A stretch of DNA of 5,580 nucleotides from JAKQIM01 sp964633225 (GTDB taxonomy: Bacteria > Chloroflexota > Anaerolineae > Anaerolineales > UBA4823). Position numbers and translations under genes: made by a program. Under the pieces are notes generated by a model. That model did no database searches. It saw only the letters and a program-made list of their open reading frames with translations, and was not told the origin of the DNA. Positions 1 through 5,580 of the stretch are shown here, piece after piece. Each line of letters begins with the position of its first letter. Within the stretch, counting starts at the first letter, position 1. The stretch is taken from positions 1 through 5,580 of the forward strand of contig CAZWFQ010000146.1 of assembly GCA_964633225.1 (NCBI GenBank), in the 5' to 3' direction.

Positions 1-128
1 CGGGAATAGCGAATTGATCCAGCATGCAAAAATGTATGCCTGCCATTGCCAATGGGTATCAAAGCTAGAAAACACCATATAGCTATCGACACAGTCATTA
101 AAAGAACTTGGCAAAAAAAATAATTGCA

Positions 129-135
129 AGAGGAG
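129..135 (+). promoter_or_regulatory. Ribosome binding site of the WD40/SUMF1 lipoprotein gene
   Basis: The purine-rich core AGAGGAG lies five bases before the ATG at 141. It decides the start. An in-frame TTG at 108 would add 11 residues but has no comparable site before it, and would put a charged stretch (MAKKIIARGVA) ahead of an otherwise standard lipoprotein signal peptide. Confidence 0.8.
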
Positions 136-140
136 TCGCT

Positions 141-3011
141 ATGAATATAATAAGAATCATCTTTAGCCTGGCAGCTATCGTCTTATTGACATCTTGTAGC
201 GGCTCATCTGCCCAACCCACCTCCACAGCCGCACAGCCCCAGCTAGGGCAAGTCACGGTTGTTCCTTCAGGCAATGCGCTTCCCACCAGCGTCGGCGACA
301 ATGCAAGCCCTACCCCTATTGCCAGCCCCTCAGCTTCTCCAACACTCACGCCGCGCCCAACCGACACCCCCACCCCAACCATCACGCCCACGCCGGGCAT
401 ATTTGATATGAACGCCAATCCATTTGCCAGCCTGCCCAACGCGAACAGCTTGGGGGTGTTGGGGCGCGGCCAAATACGCAGTATGCAGTTCCGTTCTGAT
501 AGCGAGACGTTGGCGGTCGCCAGCGACCTTGGCGTGTGGCTGTACGACGCCCATACCTTGCAAACTGTCCAGTTCCCCGCTGGCGAATGGTACGGCGATC
601 TAGAAAACGATGTCAACGCCCTCTGGTCGCCTGACGGAACCACCCTGGCAAGCATCACAGAGCACCCCAATTACGGCTTGACCTTGTGGGAAGCGGAAAC
701 CGGGGAAGAATTGAGATGGCTGGAAAACGAGCGCGGGGGCAAGATCTGGAGCGTGGCATGGTCACCAGATGGCAAATACCTGGCTGCCGGGAGCACGCTG
801 GACATCGTTCGAGTTTGGGATGTTGCCAGCGGCGAGTCGCTTTACGAGCTCAAGGCAAGCGATACAATTTACGCCCTGGCCTGGTCGCCAGATGGCAGAT
901 GGTTGGCAGGCGGGGTAGAGAACGGCGACATCCTGGTCTGGACAATTCACGGCGGCACACAGCCGTTCGCCCACCCTGGCCTTGGTAAAAGGATTGTGCG
1001 CCTGGCCTGGTCGCCAGATGGCAGTCTGTTGGCAAGTGCCGATACCAACAGCCAACTGGCACTGTGGGATATCACAGACTGGACGGAGGCGCGCGTGCTG
1101 GAGAATGCTCCATATTGGGTGGGAAGCATGGCCTGGTCAGCAGACAGCAGCCTGTTGGTCGCCGGCGGTGCGTGGGGAGATGTGGTGCTGTGGCAGCTGG
1201 AAAACGAGCAGCCACTGCGCACGTTGGATGTTCCCGGCGGTGCGATCAGCAGCGTGCTGCTGGTTTTGGATGACAGCCGGTTGATCGTCCGCTCGGAGAA
1301 CAACATTATTACCTTGTGGGACATATCCAATGGGGAAATGTTAGGGCGGATCGAAGGTCATTTGGCAGCGGTGGATTTATTGGCATGGTCACCAGATGGC
1401 AGCCTGTTAGCCAGCGCTGTCGAGGATACCGCCTTGATCCTGTGGGACACTGCCGACTGGCAACCGCACACCCGGCTCTGGGAAGGGAATATAGATGAAA
1501 TCACCAGCCTGGCGTGGTCGCCAGACGGGAGCGTTTTGGGCGGCGGGTTCATGCGCCCTGGTGGTCACACCGGAGCTGGGAAGGTGATTCTATGGAATGC
1601 GGCCAGCGGCGAGGAATACAGTTTTAGCGCCCACGAGTATGGGGTCACCTGCCTGGATTGGTCGCCCGACGGTCAGCAGTTGGTTACTGGCTCAAATGAT
1701 ACGATGTTGATCTTGTGGAACGCGACCACCCACGAACCGATACTTACGCTTGAAGGACACCTCAGTTGGGTGAATGCGGTAGCCTTTTCACCAGATGGGA
1801 AGACCCTGGCAAGCATCGCCCAACCACCGCCCAATAGTAACACCATAGAAATCATCCTGTGGGATGCGGCCAGCGGCCGGCGGCTGCAAAGCCTGTACCA
1901 GAACGTGAGCGGCAACGATCACAGCGCTTTGCTAGTGTGGTCGCCAGACAGCAGCATCCTGGGCGTTTATCTTGCCGCTGAACCGCGGGTGGTGCTCTTT
2001 GACGTGGCAAGCGGCGACAAACTGCCAACTGACAAACAGACACCTTATTTCTCTCGCCATGAAGCATATTCCCCAGATGGCCAGCTCGTGGCCCGCAGTT
2101 GGGATGAGGGCCTGATCACCATCCATCGCGCCGAAGGGCAGCCAGTTCTGTCTACGCCCCAGGCCGCCTCGCCCACGCCGGTTGTACAGGTCTCGCCCAG
2201 CCCCGCGCCTCCATTGGTCATTGAGGCGGGCACGGTCATGCTTTCGATCAGCGACAGTCGACCGATGGTCTTCATCCCTACCGGTTCGTTCTGGATGGGT
2301 GCAGCTGAGAGCGACACAGATGCTGACCCCGATGAAAGACCACCACACGAGGTGCAGTTGGATGCTTTCTGGCTGGACCTGTACGAGGTGACGAACGAAG
2401 AGTATGGGCTGTGTGTAGCTGCCGGGATGTGTAACCCGCCAGAAGCGCTGGATATTAATGGGTTTGCCTACGAATTTGCCAGTGCCAGCAACGATGCACC
2501 GGTGGTCAACGTTTCGTGGTACGCGGCCAGAGATTACTGCACCTGGGCAGGAAAGCGGCTGCCAACCGAGGCCGAGTGGGAGTATGCGGCGCGCGGCGAT
2601 GACGGGCGCATCTATCCCTGGGGAAACGACGCCGATGCCTTCCACAAAGCCTGGTATGGGGGCATTTTCGATGCAAGCGACCCCAACGTGCAGGATGATT
2701 TCTCCCGGCCGGCACCGGTGGGCAGCTTCCCAGAAGGCATCAGTCCCTTTGGTCTCTTCGACATGGCAGGCAACGTCTGGGAATGGGTATTGGATTGGTA
2801 CGCCCCTGATACCTACAGCCAGCCCGGGCAAGAAAATCCAGTCGGGCCAGAAGGCGGCAGCATGCGCATTGTGCGCGGCGGCAGTTGGACCACTTTCTCG
2901 CTCTCTTTGCGTGCCACCTATCGAGAGGCGCGCTCGCCTGCCACCGCGTGGATCGATGTTGGTTTTCGCTGTGCCATGGATGATATTCGAGAGAATCTGA
3001 TCCAGAAATGA
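141..3011 (+). CDS. Exported lipoprotein with WD40 double propeller and C-terminal SUMF1/FGE-like domain
   Basis: This 956-residue protein begins with a lipoprotein signal peptide: Arg5, a hydrophobic core at about 6-16, and lipobox L16-T-S-C19. It should therefore be lipid-anchored at Cys19 and face outward. A Ser/Pro/Thr linker (56-86) leads to 13 WD40-like units (about 111-665), a second Pro-rich linker (671-692) and a SUMF1/FGE-type domain (709-945) ending in the typical GFRCA. WD40 propellers bind proteins or ligands, and SUMF1-family domains include formylglycine-generating enzyme, EgtB and PvdO. Here the RGGSW segment (912-916) is followed by Thr918 and Leu923, where true FGE has its two copper-binding cysteines, so sulfatase activation is unlikely. 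An uncharacterised oxygenase or a pure binding role remains possible. The ATG at 141 is chosen for its ribosome binding site and signal peptide. The style is typical of Chloroflexota. The substrate or partner is unknown, and no sulfatase gene is nearby. Confidence 0.9.
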   Translation: MNIIRIIFSLAAIVLLTSCSGSSAQPTSTAAQPQLGQVTVVPSGNALPTSVGDNASPTPIASPSASPTLTPRPTDTPTPTITPTPGIFDMNANPFASLPNANSLGVLGRGQIRSMQFRSDSETLAVASDLGVWLYDAHTLQTVQFPAGEWYGDLENDVNALWSPDGTTLASITEHPNYGLTLWEAETGEELRWLENERGGKIWSVAWSPDGKYLAAGSTLDIVRVWDVASGESLYELKASDTIYALAWSPDGRWLAGGVENGDILVWTIHGGTQPFAHPGLGKRIVRLAWSPDGSLLASADTNSQLALWDITDWTEARVLENAPYWVGSMAWSADSSLLVAGGAWGDVVLWQLENEQPLRTLDVPGGAISSVLLVLDDSRLIVRSENNIITLWDISNGEMLGRIEGHLAAVDLLAWSPDGSLLASAVEDTALILWDTADWQPHTRLWEGNIDEITSLAWSPDGSVLGGGFMRPGGHTGAGKVILWNAASGEEYSFSAHEYGVTCLDWSPDGQQLVTGSNDTMLILWNATTHEPILTLEGHLSWVNAVAFSPDGKTLASIAQPPPNSNTIEIILWDAASGRRLQSLYQNVSGNDHSALLVWSPDSSILGVYLAAEPRVVLFDVASGDKLPTDKQTPYFSRHEAYSPDGQLVARSWDEGLITIHRAEGQPVLSTPQAASPTPVVQVSPSPAPPLVIEAGTVMLSISDSRPMVFIPTGSFWMGAAESDTDADPDERPPHEVQLDAFWLDLYEVTNEEYGLCVAAGMCNPPEALDINGFAYEFASASNDAPVVNVSWYAARDYCTWAGKRLPTEAEWEYAARGDDGRIYPWGNDADAFHKAWYGGIFDASDPNVQDDFSRPAPVGSFPEGISPFGLFDMAGNVWEWVLDWYAPDTYSQPGQENPVGPEGGSMRIVRGGSWTTFSLSLRATYREARSPATAWIDVGFRCAMDDIRENLIQK
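306..398 (+). repeat. Low-complexity Ser/Pro/Thr linker coding segment
   Basis: Residues 56-86 of the lipoprotein are almost entirely Ser, Pro, Thr and Ala, with TPTPTITPTP at the end. The DNA is a C-rich low-complexity run. It is probably a flexible, protease-resistant spacer holding the propeller away from the membrane. A shorter version at 2151-2216 (residues 671-692) separates the propeller from the SUMF1 domain. Confidence 0.8.
471..2135 (+). repeat. Tandem WD40 repeat array (13 units) inside the lipoprotein gene
   Basis: The units recur about every 42 residues and are centred on a W-S-P-D-G-type turn followed by an I/V-x-L-W-D strand. The aromatic or tryptophan anchors are residues 117 (F), 162, 207, 248, 290, 332, 416, 459, 507, 549 (F), 600 and 643 (Y). 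A degenerate unit at about 374 replaces the motif with L-V-L-D-D. Units 9, 11 and 12 carry small insertions, giving spacings of 48 to 51. Thirteen units plus one divergent blade would fit two seven-bladed propellers. A 24-base stretch is identical at 875-898 and 1001-1024, exactly 126 bases (42 codons) apart, so at least some units arose by DNA duplication or are kept alike by gene conversion. Confidence 0.9.
2265..2975 (+). other. SUMF1/FGE-type domain without the FGE catalytic cysteines
   Basis: The family signatures occur in order: the opening IPTGSFWMG strand (residues 709-720), P-H-x-V around 'PPHEVQL', the PVVNVSW helix start (787-793), KRLPTEAEWEYAARG (805-819), YPWGN, GLFDMAGNVWEW (871-882), RIVRGGSW (ending at 916) and GFRCA (941-945). 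In copper-dependent FGE the RGGSY motif is followed at +2 and +7 by cysteines. Here these positions are Thr918 and Leu923. The remaining cysteines (758, 764, 800, 944) are not in the catalytic loop; 758 and 764 could form a disulfide in an exported protein, which is inference. Confidence 0.88.
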
Positions 3012-3204
3012 CGTCAAATGTGACAATGCCTAAATGACACCGGCGACCAACATAGGTCAGCGAACTCTTCTACGGGATATTAAAGCACCGTATATTTTCC
3101 AAAGCAGTGGCTGTTAGACACACCGCAAGATTTCTACGACACGCAGGCATACATCTCTGGAATTGAACTGGAATACGCAGTCAAAACAGGAGCATCCCTT
3201 ACGA
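3012..3204. other. Intergenic spacer with a possible coding remnant
   Basis: These 193 bases separate the lipoprotein gene from the TPR gene. I see no strong hairpin with a T-run, so no rho-independent terminator can be called. The only inverted repeats are very short (for example GTCA/TGAC around 3013-3024). From 3084 a frame stays open for 45 codons to a stop at 3219-3221, with no good start codon and in a different frame from the TPR gene that it overlaps. A TATATT at 3091 could be a -10 box but has no convincing -35 partner. Confidence 0.5.
3188..3192 (+). promoter_or_regulatory. Candidate ribosome binding site of the TPR gene
   Basis: AGGAG lies 12 bases before the ATG at 3205, which is longer than the usual 5 to 9. 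It is still the best Shine-Dalgarno match near any start candidate. The in-frame TTG at 3163 has no purine-rich site in front of it, and the next in-frame ATG (3268) would cut into the conserved-looking N-terminal domain. Confidence 0.45.
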
Positions 3205-4230
3205 ATGCACACACAGCCTAGCCAGTCCCCCATTTTTCAAGGAGAGGGTTATTTCTACATCTCCCCAATGCATACCCAGTCCAATGGCACACCCACTCAC
3301 GAATTTCTCCATTTCGGTCTTGATGGTAACGTGTATGGCATCGAAATACAGTTTTCACGGGGAGGAATTGACCAGGTTGTAGAGCGTTTTGACACCATAC
3401 CAGGCAATATACTTCTGAGTGGCAAATACTTGATCCAGGGGGCAGCAATTCGTTTCTGCCTGGCATCTCCACAAGTGGATGTGGAATACAAAGGGCATAT
3501 CAGCGGCGATTGTTTATATCTAAATATCCACAGCAGAAAAAACGATTATCAAAGCTCTGAAGCCTATTGCTTGATCGCCACGCGGCCAAAGCACCTGGAA
3601 AACATCGCCCAAAACACCATCCCGCGGCCAGAAACATCTCCATTCAAAAACGAGCCAGGCCCAACAAGCGTACAGTTAGCCAAGAAAGCATGGGAATATG
3701 ACAAACACGGAGATGCGCTGAATGCCATTCGACATTTCGACCAAGCGATTCAGATTGACCCTACAATGCCCAATCTCTACTATGGACGGGGAGTGGTCTA
3801 CTGTAAAACGCAAAACTATACCATGGCGATCGCCGATTTAAATCGGGCGATTGTGCTGTATCCTCGTTTTCCTGGGGCATTAACAGAGAGAGGCTTAGCT
3901 TTCTTGGAAAGCGGGAATTTAGACCGTGCTCTCAAAGATTATGATGAAGCAATTCAGATAAATTCCCAGTATGCACCAGCACATATAAACCTTGGCTCTT
4001 TGTACGCGAAACAAGGTAGATGGAAACAGGCCCTTGACGAATTGAATGAAGGAATACGCTTGGAACCGTCAGGTGATGAAGTCGCATACATCAATCGAGC
4101 TACAGTCTATGAGCAGCTTGGTGATATTGCCGCCGCGCTGAGCGGCCTCAATAAATATCTGCAAGTCTTCCCACAGGGTCATCACGTCGAGCATGTTCGA
4201 AAATCTATCGCCGCATTATCAAGAAAATAA
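3205..4230 (+). CDS. TPR-repeat protein with an unrecognised N-terminal domain
   Basis: This 341-residue protein has no signal peptide or membrane segment, so it is probably cytoplasmic. Residues about 10-128 look like a compact beta-rich domain, with many alternating hydrophobic residues, GYFYISP at 15-21 and paired aromatic strands. I do not recognise its family. After a Pro-containing linker (129-154), five TPR units of about 34 residues fill 155-324, each with the usual small and aromatic positions (for example Y-Y-G-R-G, A-L-K-D-Y-D-E-A-I). A 17-residue capping helix closes the protein. TPR arrays bind peptides or partner proteins, so this is most likely an adaptor; the partner is unknown. 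The start at 3205 is preferred over TTG 3163, which would add 14 residues, but this is not certain. The stop is 27 bases before the next gene, suggesting cotranscription with it. Confidence 0.85.
   Translation: MHTQPSQSPIFQGEGYFYISPMHTQSNGTPTHEFLHFGLDGNVYGIEIQFSRGGIDQVVERFDTIPGNILLSGKYLIQGAAIRFCLASPQVDVEYKGHISGDCLYLNIHSRKNDYQSSEAYCLIATRPKHLENIAQNTIPRPETSPFKNEPGPTSVQLAKKAWEYDKHGDALNAIRHFDQAIQIDPTMPNLYYGRGVVYCKTQNYTMAIADLNRAIVLYPRFPGALTERGLAFLESGNLDRALKDYDEAIQINSQYAPAHINLGSLYAKQGRWKQALDELNEGIRLEPSGDEVAYINRATVYEQLGDIAAALSGLNKYLQVFPQGHHVEHVRKSIAALSRK
3667..4176 (+). repeat. Five tandem TPR units within the TPR protein gene
   Basis: The units cover residues 155-187, 188-221, 222-255, 256-290 and 291-324. 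Each pairs a first helix bearing G-x-x-Y/A with a second helix bearing A-L/I-x-D-x-x-x-A-I, and most end in a Pro-containing turn (D-P, Y-P, E-P, F-P). The DNA copies have diverged, so this is an old repeat conserved at the protein level. Confidence 0.85.
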
Positions 4231-4246
4231 TAATACGCAGCTTGAT

Positions 4247-4251
4247 AAGGA
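4247..4251 (+). promoter_or_regulatory. Ribosome binding site of the PNPOx-family gene
   Basis: AAGGA sits six bases before the ATG at 4258, in the short gap after the TPR gene. It supports that start and independent translation initiation within a shared transcript. Confidence 0.65.
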
Positions 4252-4257
4252 CAAATT

Positions 4258-4746
4258 ATGTTCAGAGAAATGAGAAGGAAAAAGCAATTATTATCTGAAG
4301 CAGAAACGATTGAGATCTTGCAATCTTGTACCTCGGGGGTTTTAGCGATAACAGGTGACAACGATTATCCTTACGCCGTTCCCCTGAGTTTCGCCTACAA
4401 AGACAAAAAACTGTTTTTCCATTTTGCAAAAGAAGGACATAAAATTGATAGCATCGCCAAAAATAATAAGGTGTCGTTTTGCGTTATCAAAGCGGATCAT
4501 GTTGTGCAGAAAACCTTTACCACCCATTTCTGCAGCGCAATTGTTTTTGGCAGAGCCAGGATTCTCACGGAAGATAGTGAAAAAAGATATGCACTTGAAT
4601 GCCTGGTGGAAAAATACTCTCCCGATTACATCGCAGAAGGGCGGTTGGAGATCGAACGCGATTTGAAGAGGGTATGCGTGGCAGAAGTCCAGATTGAACA
4701 CATGACAGGCAAAGCAGCGGTCGAAATTATCAATAACAAGATGTAG
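4258..4746 (+). CDS. Pyridoxamine 5'-phosphate oxidase family protein (NimA-like flavin-binding group)
   Basis: This 162-residue protein has the usual length for the small split-barrel flavoproteins of the Pyridox_ox_2 / NimA-related group. The signatures are the N-terminal R-R-K-K-Q-L-L-S-E helix, G-V-L-A-I at 27-31 followed by YPYAVPLSFAY (37-47), FFHFAKEGHK (53-62, a loop typical of flavin contact in the family), the strand SAIVFGRARI (93-102), KYSPDY (119-124) and the C-terminal IEHMTGKAA (146-154). Members probably bind FMN or a related cofactor and act as oxidoreductases. Some (Nim) reduce 5-nitroimidazole drugs, but most have no known substrate, so neither vitamin B6 metabolism nor drug resistance should be assumed. 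The protein is cytoplasmic. The gene is noticeably AT-rich compared with the lipoprotein gene, and the sequence resembles family members common in Firmicutes. It lies 27 bases after the TPR gene and 53 before the methyltransferase. Confidence 0.88.
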   Translation: MFREMRRKKQLLSEAETIEILQSCTSGVLAITGDNDYPYAVPLSFAYKDKKLFFHFAKEGHKIDSIAKNNKVSFCVIKADHVVQKTFTTHFCSAIVFGRARILTEDSEKRYALECLVEKYSPDYIAEGRLEIERDLKRVCVAEVQIEHMTGKAAVEIINNKM

Positions 4747-4799
4747 AAGTTTTGCACCTAACCATCAGCCAAAAATGACCACGAAAATGGGTAAAAACC

Positions 4800-5573
4800 A
4801 TGAGCGATAAAAGCAAATCCATCCACGAATTCGACTTCAATTTGATCTGCGAATACTTTTCAAACCTCGAACGACAGGGCCCTGGCAGCCCTGAAGTGAC
4901 CATCAAGGCTCTCAGCTTTATCGATCACCTGAGCAGCGCCTCGCGCATTGCCGATATTGGCTGCGGAACCGGCGGGCAGACCATGGTCTTGGCCCAACAT
5001 GCGCCAGGGCAGATCACAGGGATCGACCTGTTTCCCACCTTTGTCGATCTATTCAACCTGAATGCCCAAAAATTCAACCTTCAGGATCGCGTCAAGGCCA
5101 TTGTGGGTTCGATGGACAACCTGCCTTTTCAGGATGAAGAACTGGACCTGATCTGGTCTGAAGGCGCGATCTATAATATCGGCTTTGAACGCGGCCTGAA
5201 CGAATGGCGCAAGTTCTTGAAAACCGGGGGTTATATTGCCGTTTCTGAGGCCTCCTGGTTCACCGAAGAACGCCCAGACGAAATCGACAAATTCTGGCAG
5301 GATGCTTATCCAGAAATTGACACGATTGCCAATAAGGTAGCCCAAATGCAAAAAGCCGGCTACATTCCCACTGCCACCTTTGTCTTGCCTGAAAACTGCT
5401 GGACCGAACACTTTTATGCCCCACAAATTGGCGCGCAAAAAGAATTCTTAGAAAAACATGCCGGTAATCAAACTGCTCAAGAGCTGGTTGCCAACGAAAG
5501 GCGTGAAGCCGCGTTATATGACCAATACAAAGCCTTTTACGGCTATGCTTTTTATATTGGAAAGAAGATATAG
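4800..5573 (+). CDS. Class I SAM-dependent methyltransferase, substrate unknown
   Basis: This 257-residue cytoplasmic enzyme has a Rossmann-type methyltransferase core. Motif I is ADIGCGTGG (51-59), the acidic residue that binds the SAM ribose is in GIDLF (74-78), and GSMDNLPF (103-110) contacts the adenine region. The segment from DLIWSEGAIYNIGFERG (116-132) to GGYIAVSEASWF (143-154) supplies strands 4 and 5. The C-terminal part (PENCWTEHFYAPQ at 197-209 and the tail YKAFYGYAFYIGKK) matches a conserved family of uncharacterised methyltransferases that I associate with Bacteroidetes and Firmicutes; structural-genomics structures exist for related proteins as far as I recall. It should methylate a small molecule, but the target is unknown. 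The ATG at 4800 has only a weak GGGT eight bases upstream. It is still the natural start because the sequence before it holds no better in-frame option. The stop lies seven bases from the window end. Confidence 0.9.
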   Translation: MSDKSKSIHEFDFNLICEYFSNLERQGPGSPEVTIKALSFIDHLSSASRIADIGCGTGGQTMVLAQHAPGQITGIDLFPTFVDLFNLNAQKFNLQDRVKAIVGSMDNLPFQDEELDLIWSEGAIYNIGFERGLNEWRKFLKTGGYIAVSEASWFTEERPDEIDKFWQDAYPEIDTIANKVAQMQKAGYIPTATFVLPENCWTEHFYAPQIGAQKEFLEKHAGNQTAQELVANERREAALYDQYKAFYGYAFYIGKKI

Positions 5574-5580
5574 ATATAAA

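Noticed and set aside
2..82. Open frame running in from the window edge to a TAG at 80-82, possibly the tail of an upstream gene
   Set aside because: It is only 26 codons with no recognisable motif, too short to support a partial gene call.
79..86. ATAGCTAT palindrome and TATAGC as operator or -10 box upstream of the first gene
   Set aside because: It is only eight bases long, and no -35-like hexamer lies at the right distance.
108..140. TTG start giving an 11-residue longer lipoprotein
   Set aside because: There is no ribosome binding site before the TTG, while the ATG at 141 has a strong one and gives a standard lipoprotein signal peptide.
98..670. A 190-codon minus-strand open frame with Val/Gly repeats
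   Set aside because: The VGVGVSVG stretch is simply the reverse reading of the Pro/Thr linker low-complexity DNA; there is no independent support.
3009..3016. TGACGTCA palindrome across the lipoprotein stop codon
   Set aside because: It is an eight-base palindrome with no second copy seen; it may be chance, and it is too short to act as a terminator.
1932..3026. A 364-codon open frame on the minus strand opposite the end of the lipoprotein gene
   Set aside because: The + strand carries clear WD40 and SUMF1 motifs throughout this stretch. The reverse frame has no recognisable domain and an irregular Arg/Gly/His/Pro-rich composition, so it is an antisense shadow.
4775..4810. An 11-codon mini-ORF overlapping the methyltransferase start, a possible leader peptide
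   Set aside because: It has no ribosome binding site, no codon run or attenuator-like hairpin, and the frame is short enough to be random.

Overview
The window holds four complete protein-coding genes, all on the + strand, and no RNA genes, CRISPR arrays, insertion sequences or other mobile elements that I can see. The first gene suggests a member of the Chloroflexota, probably Anaerolineae-like. It is a long lipoprotein with Pro/Thr-rich 'TPTPT' linkers, a chain of WSPDG-type WD40 repeats and a C-terminal SUMF1/FGE-type domain, a style common in that phylum. This assignment is inferred from protein style, not from a marker gene.

Layout: 1-140 is upstream sequence ending in a strong ribosome binding site. 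141-3011 encodes a 956-residue predicted exported lipoprotein with 13 WD40-like units (probably two beta-propellers) and a SUMF1/FGE-like domain that lacks the catalytic cysteine pair. 3012-3204 is a 193-base spacer with no clear terminator; its 3' part keeps an open frame that may be a gene remnant. 3205-4230 encodes a cytoplasmic protein with an unrecognised N-terminal domain and five TPR repeats. 4258-4746 encodes a flavin-binding-type pyridoxamine 5'-phosphate oxidase family protein (NimA-like group). 4800-5573 encodes a class I SAM-dependent methyltransferase of unknown substrate. The window ends seven bases after its stop codon.

The last three genes are spaced 27 and 53 bases apart and could be one transcript. 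They are more AT-rich than the lipoprotein gene, and the last two belong to families I know mainly from Firmicutes and Bacteroidetes, so horizontal acquisition is possible. I see no evidence that the four products form one pathway. The lipoprotein looks like an outward-facing binding or scaffold protein, the TPR protein like a cytoplasmic adaptor, and the last two like stand-alone enzymes. I did not find a convincing new multi-gene system. The most unusual items are the cysteine-less SUMF1 domain on a double WD40 propeller and the unrecognised domain in front of the TPR array.
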